From NCBI RefSeq assembly GCF_008806345.1, contig NZ_VZZJ01000031.1, forward strand, positions 1-57,254: 57,254 bases of DNA. Direction: 5' to 3'. Positions 42,806-53,900 of the stretch are shown here, piece after piece; within the stretch, counting starts at the first letter, position 1; each line of letters begins with the position of its first letter. A program made the position numbers and the translations under genes. The notes beneath the pieces were generated by a model, which was given only the letters and a program-made list of their open reading frames with translations, searched no databases and had not been told where the DNA came from. Origin of the DNA: Methylobacterium planeticum (GTDB lineage: Bacteria > Pseudomonadota > Alphaproteobacteria > Rhizobiales > Beijerinckiaceae).

Positions 42806-43520
42806 TCTGACGACGGGCAGCGACCGCCCGTGCCAAGTCGATGAAGCCTCGATCCTGACGCTTCGGACGATCCCCACGTGGCGATCCAGCCCAGCCTGAA
42901 GTGAGCGCCGCGTCGATCTTTGTGCGATAGGCCGGATCCCCGCCCCCATTGTAGGCGACCGCGCCATCGACGAGCCGAGAGCAGGACAGATCGCGACACT
43001 GGAACGTCCTGTCGCCGGCGGTCGTGTTCGTTCGATGGATGAGATAGATCGCCCCCCAAAGATAGCTGTGCATGGGCGAGAAGCCGGGATCCCGATGTCC
43101 TGCTTTCGCCTCGGCGAGCTTGCCAAGCGCCGCAGCATCCGGGAAGCCGGCGCTCCCTTCCGCCGCCGCGGCGACCTGATTGGCCCACACCGCGCTCAGG
43201 CCTTGCCCCCGGATCAAGCGGGAGCATGTCCCGGACTGACCGGTCAGTTCCTTCCACCAAGCGTCCCTCGGATTCCCACACTGAATGGGATCCCGTGCCG
43301 GCTGATTGGCACCTGCGGTCCCATGACGGCTCTCCACGAACGACACCGCCCGCAGCATCGCGAGCAAGCGCGCCTTGCCGGTGGACGTCAGTGGTGTGTC
43401 GTCCGCTCCCATGCCGCAACCCAGATAGTCGTTGACGAAGTTGAGGGCCGCCTCGGCGACAGCCTGCTGCGCCCTCCACAGCTCGGCCTCGCTCCTTGCA
43501 GCAGTCTTGGCGGGAGACAT
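42759..43520 (-). CDS. Lysozyme-like/lytic transglycosylase-type protein
   Basis: 253 residues from ATG 43520, with AGGA seven bases upstream. No signal peptide is evident. The pattern of a small muramidase fold is visible: LRAVSFVESRHG with E63 as catalytic candidate, a QCGNPRDAWW segment, SYLWGAIYLIHR, and AVAYNGGGDPAYRTKID (about 188-203), where YNGGG is the recurrent substrate-cleft motif of transglycosylase-like enzymes. Six or more Cys could form disulfides. It would cleave peptidoglycan if delivered to the periplasm. It overlaps the helical-protein gene at its 3' end and is divergent from the giant genes, so it could serve as the cell-wall-opening part of a larger apparatus. Confidence 0.65.
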   Translation of the reverse strand: MSPAKTAARSEAELWRAQQAVAEAALNFVNDYLGCGMGADDTPLTSTGKARLLAMLRAVSFVESRHGTAGANQPARDPIQCGNPRDAWWKELTGQSGTCSRLIRGQGLSAVWANQVAAAAEGSAGFPDAAALGKLAEAKAGHRDPGFSPMHSYLWGAIYLIHRTNTTAGDRTFQCRDLSCSRLVDGAVAYNGGGDPAYRTKIDAALTSGWAGSPRGDRPKRQDRGFIDLARAVAARRQINAAPVCPIAFPGAG

Positions 43521-43687
43521 AGCAACGTCCTGAGAGTTGATCGGGCCGGAACGTGCGACAAAACGGATGGGTCACTCCGGGCGCCATGTAGCGACGGCCA
43601 TATTGAGTAGTTTTCGCATGTCGGCAATTGTCAAGTCTCCGCCGGCGTGCAACGCTGCCAATGTTCTTACCGAGACGGGAGCTGCCA
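43521..43687. promoter_or_regulatory. Divergent promoter region before the giant gene pair
   Basis: 167 bp between the lysozyme-like gene (minus) and the first giant gene (plus). A moderately AT-rich stretch around 43600-43632 (TATTGAGTAGTTTTCGC) is the most promoter-like part. The plus-strand frame is open upstream to 43628, but ATG 43688 with GGGAG six bases before it is the better start. Confidence 0.4.
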
Positions 43688-46600
43688 ATGCAGACGACGC
43701 CTCAGGAAGGCGGGCGGATCGCACTGATGGCGGTTCGCGGCGGCGAGAAAGCCGGTTCGCGGTGCCACGTTTTAGTCATAGGCACGTTTGGCGACGACAC
43801 CCGCTGGCGCTACGTCATCTTCGATCTGGGCGACCTGAAGCAGCTTCTCGCGGACGCGCGACATCCATTGGATGCGCCGGCGAATCTTCAAGCCTACGGC
43901 CCGCGATTCTACATCGACCCGGATATGGAAACCGGCCTCCTGCGCCCGAACGAGCGCGAGGACGTGCTCGATGACGCGGGCACCCACATCCGCAGGTTCC
44001 TGAATGCGGCAGATCCAGCTGACGCAGGGGAACGTGCGCGGATCGACTTCGCCCTCCCGTTCCGGAGCGTCGCACGACTCATCTTCTACCGACGGGACGA
44101 TCAGCCCGGTCGGTCGCGGGTCGTGCCGTTGGCCGCCCTGGACACCTGCCACGACGAGCCCAATCCGTCTTCGCCAGAGCCCACACCGCCGTCACCGGTG
44201 CCGGAGAGGTCCGCCTTCGTCCATCTCGGCTCTCGCGTCATCCTGTTCCGCAATCGTGCGAACCCGGAGGACGATCCTGGCTTGCTCGACGGCTTCGCCG
44301 TCATGGGACAGGTTCGCCTCGCCCTCAACGGGCACAACTCGGATCTGAGCAGCCATACGGAGACCGCCGACGAGGCCAACGACACGCTCGGCTTCCTGCG
44401 GCTCCTTGCCGTCCGCCCAAAGCTGGCGAGCGACAAGACGCCTCGTAGTCTCTGGAACATGGATGGACATTGGGCTGCGGGCGGCGCCCAGTTTGACCGT
44501 CTGCGCATCGGGTTCAGCGTAGGGCATGGCGGGAACGACGCGGGGCCCAATCGCGTCTTCAGCAGCCTCATCAAGGACGCGGACCTGAGCGGCTTCCTGC
44601 CCTCCGACGAGGCCTCGTACGGGCGCGAGCGGCGAGCTTACAAGCAAGCCGTGAGGAGCGGCAACGATCCCGCTGCCCTGGCGAATTACATCCCGGCCGG
44701 CGCCGCCCTCGGCCTGCCTCGAGACCGTCGCCACCACGTGACCCGCGAGCTTGGATTCCGGGCCGCGGAGATGAAGGAAAAGCGCGTCGTCAGGCTTATC
44801 CTACGGCTTGAGACGACGTTCGCCGCCATAGGGCAGGCTTTGCAATCGGGCATCCTGGAGCCCACCGTGCCACCGGGCTTTGCCTTTCCGGCGGACGACC
44901 CAGGCTACATCCTGGCACAGGAGCAGCCGCGCGGCACGGTGAATGACTCGCTCGAACCAAGCACGCGCAGCGCCTGGGTGCTGACTGCCCGGGCGGACCG
45001 TCTCGGAACCACACCGAACGACCGGGTCACGCCGAAAATCCTGGAGGCTAGCCGTGCAGCCGTCGCCGGAGTTCATCGCTCCCTGAGAGAGGTCCGCGAC
45101 GCTGGCCCGCTCTCGTTCCTTCCGCTTCTCACGGGTGACGGCCCGGCTCTCCCCTGGCACCACGTCGGCTTCCTCATCGATGTTGCGCCAGCGCGGCGGG
45201 CCTTCAGTGCCAGGGGCGACGTCGTCGCGACGTTCAGAACGCTTGAGCCACGCTTCATTCCCGACATGTGGCTCGGGCATGGGGTCTCGGGCAGCCTCGA
45301 GGCCCGTGGAACGGGACAGCTGTCGCGGGTCGCGCTGCTTGGGAGAGACCGGGCTGCCCTGAGCGTCGCGATCTCTGCGCCGCTCAGGGCGAACCCGCGC
45401 GCCGACAAGCCGGCGCTCTGCACGGATGCGCCTAGCTGGCAGCCCGCCATTTCTGAACTGGATCCGTCGGAAGCGCCGACGGGAACCACCTTCTCCGTCC
45501 GCGTCATCGCATTGACCGTCTCGGGGTCGCGCACCCCCCTCTGCCAGATCGGCGCCCTGCGCCTGCGGTTCGCTCCTGACTTCAGGCAGCGCAGCGGGCT
45601 CAACCCGCATGGGGCAGCGGACATCGTCGGTGAGGTTGGTACACCCGCCGACCAGACGGGTCTTTTTCGCCTCCTGCGGCTAGCCGCGGATGCGCGGGAT
45701 CCCACGGCGCGCCGGGCCGGTATCGATGCGGTGCTGAAGCTTCCGCTCGCCGGGCTCGAGCCCGGCGCGCAGGACGACTTGCCTGACGATGCACGGATCA
45801 AGGCTGACCAGAGGGCAGGCGATCCTCTTGCATTGTCAGGTCATCCCGATCCGGATGCTCCCCTCCTGTTTCCGGTCGGCCCAGCTGCCCCAAGCGATAC
45901 CGCTCGCTACCATCTCGTCGCCGACGAGACCGTTACCCGCCACGCCAACCATACGCTTGGCCTTGCGGTGCGCGCATTCAAGGAAGGAGCCGGAAACGAA
46001 TCGAAGGAGCCCGACGGACGTGTCGTCATCCTTGACCCGCGTCCGCTGCGGGTCGCGGCCGTCGCTTACGGCCGGTTCGCCGCGCTTCAGACAGACGGCT
46101 CCAACGAGATCGCCGTCTGGAATGCAGGGGGTGAGAACGGGTTGTCGTGGCGCCTCGCCAACGAGCGCGAGGCGGTCCACCTCCTGCTGCCGCCGCAGGT
46201 GCTGGGCGAGGCCATGGAGAAAAACATCGGTCCGCCCGCCCCCGCGGACCCGCACGGCGGGCTGACGGTACAGGGGTTGCCCCCCGACGTGAACGAGCAA
46301 GTGCCGGCCGCTGCCCGCTTCGGCTCGGCCACGGTCCTGACGCTCGATCCGTCATATTTCGACACACGCTACGTGGAGCCTGGCTGGAACCTGCGCCGCT
46401 TGATGGGCTGGCCGGGGCAGCGGGCGCCGGGCAGCGGATTGCGGGACCTACGCCTTGAACTCGCCTATGGGCTGATTGCGCGCGCGCGGCCGGACGCCGG
46501 CGTCCGGGTGGCGGAGATCGGCGCCACCATCGGTGCGCCGGCGAGCCTGCCGGCCGAGCAGGCTGGCGCCGACGACGCGCCTGCCCGCCTTTACCTCAGC

Positions 46601-49600
46601 GCCTTCCGTCGCCTCCGTGCCCTCGAGAGCCGTCGGCTCGCCGTCGACAAGCTCTGGCAGGATCGCGCGGACGGCGATCTCACGCTGGAAGCAGGCATCA
46701 CGTTTCGCCTGCGCCGAACCTTCAAGCGCAAGACAATCGACGAGACAGGCGCCGAGGTCACGACACACCACGGGCCGATCACTCCCTTGCGCTGGCCGGT
46801 TCCCGGTGGCCTTCCTGGCGACCTGCACCCCGACATCGCGTCCGCGTTCTCCGCGAACGAGGACGACGAGACGGCATTTCCCGGGGGCGTGTCCTGGGCC
46901 TTCGAATCGGCCGCCATCCTGAGGACCGTGTACGGAGTCCCGGACTCCGACGGCGGGCGAATCCAGAACCTTCACCTCTCGGCACTTGGCGCCTGGGGTG
47001 GACAGCGCGCGCTCTTCGATGAGCGCCGGCAGGCAATCGAGACCGAGACCGGCATGGGTCGCGTCCACCGCTGCAAGCTCGAACGGATCGGGCGGATCGG
47101 TGCGCTTTGGAATCGAGCCAAGCACGTCATCATCTACGAACGGACGGTGGTGCCCTCGACGCAGTTCTACCACGTCGGTCCAACCGGCGCGGTCGAACGG
47201 GAGCAAGACGAGCTTCTGGGTCGCCCAATCCTGCGCAAGGTGGAGGAATACGTCGAGATCCTCCAGCCAATCCGGCGCTACCCGGAGAGCGGCAACGCGG
47301 TCTCGGCAGCCGGGTGCCTGATCGGTGTCGACTTCCGGACCCAGCGCATCCGGGTGGACTCGCGCTGGGGCGGCGACATCGGACGCGAGGGCTGGCAGGT
47401 TCCCCTCTGGAACACCCGTTTCGCCGGATCTCAGAATGAGCCCGATAACCCCGACGACCCCGCCTTCGTCTATCCCAAGCCGCAGATTCGCTTTCTCGTA
47501 GCCGGCGAGGGCGGCGGCGAGATCGCTCTCGAGATCGACGAACCTCAAAAGCTCGCCTTCTACACGTCGACGCTCAAGGGGGAAGGCGACGACACCGACG
47601 CCTGGCGCCCCGTGCGTGACATCGATTTTGTCGACGTGCCGCTTCCGGCAAGACCAAAGCGCGAGCCGGTCAACGCCGACCTCGTCGATGCGCTCCAGCC
47701 CCCGGAGCCGAGACATGTGCCGGGATACGAGCGGCTCACCATTGGTCTCTCGGAATCCAAGCAGGCGGCCGCGCTGACCCATGGCCGACAGGAGGATGGG
47801 CCGGTCGCCCTCCTGCGCAATGTCACCCTCGGCCGCGCGCTTCCGCTGGAAATCAAGCCCAAGGACGACGATTTCACGCGCGCCATACGGCTGGGGACGG
47901 CCCTGGCGGAGGCGACCGTTCGTGCACGCGGCGAGATCGACCGCTCTGCAGGGGCCGCCGCCGCTCAAGTTGCGGCTGCTACCGTCGAGCTCGATCGGGC
48001 GAGCGATCTAGGGCATTGGAAGGGAGAGGCGAAAGCCGCGGTCGACCGCCTGCTCGAAGACAGCTTCGTCGAGAACCTGGAGAGGGGCGTGGGCGACGCG
48101 GTCGCGGACCTGCGCGCCATCCCGGAATTCAGGCTCGGCGACGCCTGCGAGGCCCTCAAGGGCCGCGTGCGCATGCAAGTCGAGGTGCAGCTCGACCGAT
48201 TCGGGCGAATGGGCGAGGCGGCGATCGCCGGCGCGGTCGGCGCGATGAAGGAGCCGCTCCAGGCGATCGAGAGCCGGGCCCAAGCCTTCCTAGTGGGCAC
48301 AGAGGACGTGCTCGACAGGCAGGCGGGAGAGCTGAAGGAGGCCCTGCTGGCGGGCGTCGACGGACTGGCCGCGCTCGTCGACGATATCGAGCGGAGCGTG
48401 CAGGACAAGCGCGCCCGCGCGCAGGCGGACGTGCGTGGCATCGCCGACCAGATCGCAGGAGGGATCGACCAAGCCGAGGGCGATCTGCAGGGCGGGATCG
48501 GCGAGGTGCGGGAGCAACTCGAACTTGCCTCGGCCGTGCTCAAGGATGCGTCACAGCCGCTCGACAGCGCCAAGGCAGCGGCGGAGGTGGCCCGAGGGCA
48601 CATCGAGGTGGCGCGCAACGCCTTGGCGAAGGTCGACGCGGGCCGTGCGCCCGCAGTCGCGCGACGCATCCTGGTCCTCGCAGGCGAAACCCTGGACCGC
48701 GGCGACCGGGCGCTCGCCGCCGTCGCGGTCGCCATCGATGCCGACCGGGCACGGCTTGCACAGGCCATCGATGAGGCCAAGGGCAAGCTCTCGGCATTCC
48801 TGGACGCCCTTCGAACGCGCATCGAGGCGCTCGCCACCACGGCGGACGGGTCCGCCCTCCGCGAGATCGAAGGTCTGACCAACGGCATCCTGGACAGCGC
48901 CGGCATGGTGGTCGCCGAAGGCTGCGCGGCACTCAGGACGGCACTGCCCCCGTTGCGGAACGCAATCACGGCGATCGACCCGACGCAGCCGCGCGATCCC
49001 TTGCTGGAGAAGATGCGGGAGGTCGTGGACAGGGTCAGGTCGGCCCGTGCCGACCTCGACGCGGCCATCGGCGATGTCGGGGCGATCTCGGCCAGCATCC
49101 TGCGCGCGGCGCAGACGGCCGTGCGGGCCGAGCTCGCCACTAAGCTGGTCCCGGCACTGGACGCGACCTGCGCCACGTTCGAGGGCTTCGCGGACGAGAT
49201 TGGCAAGACGGCTGGCAAGGCCGCGGACTGGATCAAGGAGAACCTCGATGTCGCGGGCTATCGCGAAGACTTGAGGCACGAGCTTCACGCGTTGATCGAC
49301 CGGGTCGAGGGCGACCTCGACGACGTCAGGAAGCGCGCGGGCGAGATCAGGCGCGAAGCGGAGCGGCGGGTCGCGCAGCTCGCCGGCGACGTCGAGCGCC
49401 GGGCTCGGGAGTTTGCCGGATCGATCCAGGAAGGCGTTCGGGACGCCCTCGGCGCGGACCCTGTCGAGCTGGCGGACCACGGCACGCGCATGTTCCAGCA
49501 GGGATCGGACACGCTCCGCCTGATCCGGGCGATCGGCGATCCGCCCAAGACGGACCGTCTCGGCTTCAACCGTTCCGAGGTCGCCTACCTGTTCAGGGAA

Positions 49601-50902
49601 GCGAACAAGCTCGTGGACATGACCCCGGCGGTTGCCCTGATCAACCGGGCCGCAGACACCGCCGCAGCGGCCGAGGCGGCCGCCGAGGCCGCCGACAAGC
49701 TGCTGCAATCCTTTGGCGTCCGCCTACCTGCCTCAAGCCTCGCCGACCAACTCGTTCCCGACAAGTTGCGCAACCTCGACGTCTCGCGGCTTCTGCCCGA
49801 TTTCGCCGGACTCAAGCTCGATGGCCTGTTCAAGAATCTCACCTTCCCGGACCTGCCCGATTCCGATGCGATCAAGATCCGGCACGGCTACGACAAGTCC
49901 GAACTGAGAGCTTGGCTCGAGGCGGACGTCGACATCCCTTTCGGCGACGCGGCGACCCTCCTCGAGTACGGCCCGGTCAAGATCGTGATCGACGACGCGC
50001 GCTTCACATCGACCGCGCGGCTCTCGGCCGGCCGCGACGGCAGCGAGCGTCGGATGTCGGGTCGCATCGCGGGCGACTGGCGAGTCATGGCGGGCGGCCA
50101 GACCGTCCTCACTTTCCGTCGTACAGGGCTTCTTTTCGACGAAACCGGTCGACTCGATTTTCGCATTCAGCCCGACCGGGTCGAACTCGCGGATGCATTG
50201 AAGTTCCTGACCGACTTCATGAAGGCCACGAAGCAGAAGGGTGGGCTACAAGTGACCCCCTTTCTACGCGGCGGCATGCCGGCGGGTGTCGCGGCGTCTC
50301 TCACCATGCCGATCCCGCCGATCCAGACCGGCGCCTTCGGCATCTCCGACCTATCGCTCCATGTGCTGTTCGGCATCGCAGCGGCTCCGGATTTCGAGCT
50401 GTTCACGGAACTGTTCCTCGCCACCAAGACGGCACCGTTCACCCTGAACGTCTGGATCCTCAACGGCGGCGGATTCCTCACCTCGCGCCTGTCATTTCTA
50501 CCCACGGCGCGGCCGGCGCCGCTGCTCGCCTTCAGCCTCGAGATCGGCATCCTGGCAGGGGTCGGCCTGGGCTTCTCCTTCGGCGTCGTTTCGGGCGGCG
50601 TCTGGCTCCAGGTGGGCTGCTCGGTCCAACTCCTCTGGCGGACCGGCGGCGGCTCCGCCACGACGATCCGCGTCTTCATCCTGGCTCGCGGCAACGTCGA
50701 CGTCGCCGGCCTGATCACCGCCTCGATCAACCTCTTGCTCGAGGTTGCCTACGACGGCGCCAACATGATCGGGTCCGGCACGCTGTCGATCCGGGTGAGG
50801 GTCAGCATGTTCCTCACGCTCTCGGTATCGGAACGCGTGCAGTACGTCTTCGCCGGGCGTAGTGAAGGCACGGACGGTTCCTACTCCGAAGCCTACGAGT
50901 GA
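43688..50902 (+). CDS. Giant protein (2404 aa) with a very long coiled coil, unknown family
   Basis: No signal peptide and no clear membrane helix at the N-terminus. Residues 1-150 form a compact alpha/beta domain, followed by a Pro-rich linker (PNPSSPEPTPPSPVPE, about 156-172). About 175-1400 are mixed, mostly beta-rich sequence without recognisable motifs. About 1405-2000 are nearly continuous heptad-like helix rich in Ala, Glu, Arg and Asp (for example DLDDVRKRAGEIRREAERRV). About 2055-2404 are again beta-rich with amphipathic strands and several Gly-rich hydrophobic segments (LEIGILAGVGLGFSFGVVSGG). The architecture suggests a structural or scaffolding role such as a rod with two globular ends. 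I cannot assign a family. The next giant gene starts 16 bp downstream, so the two are cotranscribed. Confidence 0.85.
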   Translation: MQTTPQEGGRIALMAVRGGEKAGSRCHVLVIGTFGDDTRWRYVIFDLGDLKQLLADARHPLDAPANLQAYGPRFYIDPDMETGLLRPNEREDVLDDAGTHIRRFLNAADPADAGERARIDFALPFRSVARLIFYRRDDQPGRSRVVPLAALDTCHDEPNPSSPEPTPPSPVPERSAFVHLGSRVILFRNRANPEDDPGLLDGFAVMGQVRLALNGHNSDLSSHTETADEANDTLGFLRLLAVRPKLASDKTPRSLWNMDGHWAAGGAQFDRLRIGFSVGHGGNDAGPNRVFSSLIKDADLSGFLPSDEASYGRERRAYKQAVRSGNDPAALANYIPAGAALGLPRDRRHHVTRELGFRAAEMKEKRVVRLILRLETTFAAIGQALQSGILEPTVPPGFAFPADDPGYILAQEQPRGTVNDSLEPSTRSAWVLTARADRLGTTPNDRVTPKILEASRAAVAGVHRSLREVRDAGPLSFLPLLTGDGPALPWHHVGFLIDVAPARRAFSARGDVVATFRTLEPRFIPDMWLGHGVSGSLEARGTGQLSRVALLGRDRAALSVAISAPLRANPRADKPALCTDAPSWQPAISELDPSEAPTGTTFSVRVIALTVSGSRTPLCQIGALRLRFAPDFRQRSGLNPHGAADIVGEVGTPADQTGLFRLLRLAADARDPTARRAGIDAVLKLPLAGLEPGAQDDLPDDARIKADQRAGDPLALSGHPDPDAPLLFPVGPAAPSDTARYHLVADETVTRHANHTLGLAVRAFKEGAGNESKEPDGRVVILDPRPLRVAAVAYGRFAALQTDGSNEIAVWNAGGENGLSWRLANEREAVHLLLPPQVLGEAMEKNIGPPAPADPHGGLTVQGLPPDVNEQVPAAARFGSATVLTLDPSYFDTRYVEPGWNLRRLMGWPGQRAPGSGLRDLRLELAYGLIARARPDAGVRVAEIGATIGAPASLPAEQAGADDAPARLYLSAFRRLRALESRRLAVDKLWQDRADGDLTLEAGITFRLRRTFKRKTIDETGAEVTTHHGPITPLRWPVPGGLPGDLHPDIASAFSANEDDETAFPGGVSWAFESAAILRTVYGVPDSDGGRIQNLHLSALGAWGGQRALFDERRQAIETETGMGRVHRCKLERIGRIGALWNRAKHVIIYERTVVPSTQFYHVGPTGAVEREQDELLGRPILRKVEEYVEILQPIRRYPESGNAVSAAGCLIGVDFRTQRIRVDSRWGGDIGREGWQVPLWNTRFAGSQNEPDNPDDPAFVYPKPQIRFLVAGEGGGEIALEIDEPQKLAFYTSTLKGEGDDTDAWRPVRDIDFVDVPLPARPKREPVNADLVDALQPPEPRHVPGYERLTIGLSESKQAAALTHGRQEDGPVALLRNVTLGRALPLEIKPKDDDFTRAIRLGTALAEATVRARGEIDRSAGAAAAQVAAATVELDRASDLGHWKGEAKAAVDRLLEDSFVENLERGVGDAVADLRAIPEFRLGDACEALKGRVRMQVEVQLDRFGRMGEAAIAGAVGAMKEPLQAIESRAQAFLVGTEDVLDRQAGELKEALLAGVDGLAALVDDIERSVQDKRARAQADVRGIADQIAGGIDQAEGDLQGGIGEVREQLELASAVLKDASQPLDSAKAAAEVARGHIEVARNALAKVDAGRAPAVARRILVLAGETLDRGDRALAAVAVAIDADRARLAQAIDEAKGKLSAFLDALRTRIEALATTADGSALREIEGLTNGILDSAGMVVAEGCAALRTALPPLRNAITAIDPTQPRDPLLEKMREVVDRVRSARADLDAAIGDVGAISASILRAAQTAVRAELATKLVPALDATCATFEGFADEIGKTAGKAADWIKENLDVAGYREDLRHELHALIDRVEGDLDDVRKRAGEIRREAERRVAQLAGDVERRAREFAGSIQEGVRDALGADPVELADHGTRMFQQGSDTLRLIRAIGDPPKTDRLGFNRSEVAYLFREANKLVDMTPAVALINRAADTAAAAEAAAEAADKLLQSFGVRLPASSLADQLVPDKLRNLDVSRLLPDFAGLKLDGLFKNLTFPDLPDSDAIKIRHGYDKSELRAWLEADVDIPFGDAATLLEYGPVKIVIDDARFTSTARLSAGRDGSERRMSGRIAGDWRVMAGGQTVLTFRRTGLLFDETGRLDFRIQPDRVELADALKFLTDFMKATKQKGGLQVTPFLRGGMPAGVAASLTMPIPPIQTGAFGISDLSLHVLFGIAAAPDFELFTELFLATKTAPFTLNVWILNGGGFLTSRLSFLPTARPAPLLAFSLEIGILAGVGLGFSFGVVSGGVWLQVGCSVQLLWRTGGGSATTIRVFILARGNVDVAGLITASINLLLEVAYDGANMIGSGTLSIRVRVSMFLTLSVSERVQYVFAGRSEGTDGSYSEAYE

Positions 50903-50918
50903 CGGAGCGGGGGCATCC

Positions 50919-53900
50919 ATGGCTCGCACGATCAGCCTGCACGTCCAGGTCGACCGCCTGCCCGATACGCCGACCCATCGCCAGGTGGGCGTCAGGGTGA
51001 GCGCCGCGATCCGTCCCGACGGCATTGACCGTGCCACCGAGGCCGACCGCGCCCACCTGATCCCCTGGCGGTGGAGTGATGGCGCGGGCAGCTTCTGGGA
51101 TCCCGACGCACCCGAAGCCTGGAAGGTTTTCGCCGTCGAGGGGGGCAAGGCCTCGTCGCTCGCCGATGCCGCGCCCGTCCGGCTTCAGCGCCTCGACAGC
51201 GGTGACAGGCTATGGGCGGCAACCGAGCGGCGCGTCGACGATATCGGCGAGCCGAGCCGCTTCGAGGTCCCTCAGGGTGAAGTCGCGGGTACGACGCTAT
51301 TCGGCTTCGTCGAGGGACTGACTGCGCTGCCGGCGCCCTATCCCGCCACCTTCAAGGTCTGGTCTTGCTTGAACCTACCGCATTCTACAGGTGACGACCG
51401 GCGCGAGATCCTCGCCTTGCCGGTCTTCGGCCCGGCCGGCGAAGCCTACCGGCTTGAACCTGCCATCGCCGACGGGGACGCGCTCACCCCAGGCCGTGAC
51501 GCCAATGGGACGATCATACCGGGCGCCTGGGACATTCCCTACCGATCCATGGCCGCTGCGGGCACCCATCCGGACGCGGCGGCTCAGGTGCGCAGTGCCC
51601 GCCCGCCCGAGAAGGCCAGCGCACAGATACTTGATACAGCCGCCTTCACGATTGCGAGGGGGCGCGGAGACGGGCAGGAGGATTGGACCGCCGCCGCCGA
51701 CGAGGACTGGATGGCGGCGCTTCCCGACCGTTTCGCGGAAGCGCTCGACCCGACGCCGCGCCTCCTGTCCGCGCTCGACGCCATCATACACAGGGCGGTG
51801 AGCGCCGATCCGACGAGTCCCGAAGCTGCCCCCCTCGAAGTCTTGCGCGACAGGTCGTGCCGCGCCCTACTCCTTCGTCTGATCGATACGGTTGCGTGGC
51901 GGGTCATGGCGCCCGCCACCGCCTCGGCCCCGCTTGTCGCGGCCCCGGCCTCGCTCCTTCCGCTTATCCCGCAAGCGGGAACACCGAACGATCCTGGAGT
52001 TGCTGCGGCCGCGGCGACCATGCACGCCGTCCTCGTGGCCCTGAGCGATCGGGAGGGGGCTCTCATGGTCGGCGACGGGCGTCCGGACGCGCCCGCGCCC
52101 GATACGTTCCGCCTGCGCTCGCGAGGCGCCCTTGCGGCACTCGTCGGCGCATCGGCGGACGAGATCGATGAGGGAGGGAAACAGGACAAGGCCAGTAACA
52201 CTCGCCCTGTCGACACGGAGGACGCGTTCCGGGCCTGGCTGTTGGCCCGTTGGCTGTCGGAGCCGGAAGGTCGGTCGCAGCGGCCTCTGCCCGAGATGAC
52301 GGACCGGTGGATCGCCGTCGACAGGGAGGTGGAGTGGACGCCAGACGCCGCGAACAGGTTCGCCATGCGCTTGCGGCCTCAGCTCGACCTGGCCCATCTG
52401 CCGGACGTCACCTCGATCCGCGTCCGGATGGTCCTCGCCGATGCCGCGATCCCTTCGACGCTCGCTGTCGCGGTACGCGTACCCGGATCGCCCGAGGTCG
52501 CGGCGCAGCCTCTCGCTGAGATCACCGTCTCGATCGTCGTAAACGCGGACGGCTTGTCCTTGGGCGGGAGGGATCCGCGCCCCGTCGACGCGGCCCGGCC
52601 GGTCGACGTGATCCTGACTCTTGTTCCAGACGGGACAGAGACTCTCTTGGTTCTCGGTGCGGAGCAGGGCGGTCGCGCCATCGACCACGCTCCCCGCGAG
52701 GACGCTCCCCGGATCCGGTCGGAGCGGTCCACGATCCGAGTTCGCGCGACCCAAGGCGCCTTTGCGGACGTATCGGTCCCGCTCCCGGGGGAAATCGAGG
52801 ATACGTTGCGCCCATACCTCGACAAGGGGGTCACGACCGGCGCACTGCGGCTCGCCATCGCCAGGGCATTCGCGGGGCCCTACCTTCCGCATGTCGTGTC
52901 GGGTGCGGATTCCGGCATGGCCGACGCAGATCCGCGCGATCGCGTCGTCAAAAGCTTCGCAGCCTTGGTCGGACCGCTCTACGACGATCTGCGGGACCGC
53001 GCCATCGCTGCCCTGGGCGGAGAGGGCATGGTGCCCGACCCGGTCGTGGACCTGTTCGGGAAGCTCGTCCTCCGGGCAGCCGCGGATGCCATGTCCCGCG
53101 CCGGCTCCATCGTGCCGATCACGCGCGCCGGCGGGCGGATCACACCCCGCGCCGCACCGATCGTCCTGCCCATCGACCAGGTTCAGCCCTTCGCCGTCGG
53201 AGATGATCTTTGGGGCCGCTTCGCCGGCGTGGGAGCGTTGATCGGGCGCGCGAACCGGCTCGACGCCGCGCTGCCGGATGGGTCGGACGCTAGCCGGAGC
53301 CGTTGGTGGAGTCTCAACGCCGCCGACCTGCATGTGCCGGCCGCGCCGGGCGGTAGGCGGGAGCGGCTCGACGCAGGCAACTGGGCGCGCCGGGTCGATC
53401 CGGTCCCGATGCAGGTCGCAGAGGTCGGCGGCGTGCGGGCCGCCAGCCTCGTCTACGACAGCCGGTCGCTGGTCGGCGAGATGCCGGCCGACGTCTCGCA
53501 CAGCGAGGATGCCGTCCTACAGGCCTATCGCCGCCCGGAGGCCTACGCCTTCCCGAGGGCGCTGCAGGTCGGCGATCGAAGCCTTCCCGGCGGAGCCTTG
53601 CCGCCCTTGTCCTTCGGCAAGGCCTTCTTCGTGCTTCCGTACCTGATCGGGCACGGTGGGACGTTGCCGATCGTCCTGCGGCGGGATCCCCTCGATCCGG
53701 TACGCCCTAGGTGGGTCGGAACCGGGGAGTCCTTCGAGATCGAGCACGACGCGCTCGACGCCGAGACCCGGGACACCATTCGTCAGGTTGCCTGCCTGCG
53801 CACGGCCGCAATCGGCGCACCGCGTCTCGACGCGAAGGCCTCGACGAGCCTCGGCGTGCCCGGGGAAGTGACGCCACTCGCCGGCGAACTGCCCATCCGT

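Noticed and set aside
43035..43610. 191-residue plus-strand frame opposite the lysozyme-like gene
   Set aside because: No domain character, whereas the minus strand gives a coherent muramidase-like pattern with a ribosome site.
47900..49710. SMC/MukB-type ATPase reading of the coiled-coil giant
   Set aside because: No Walker A, Walker B or signature motif was seen at either end of the coil.
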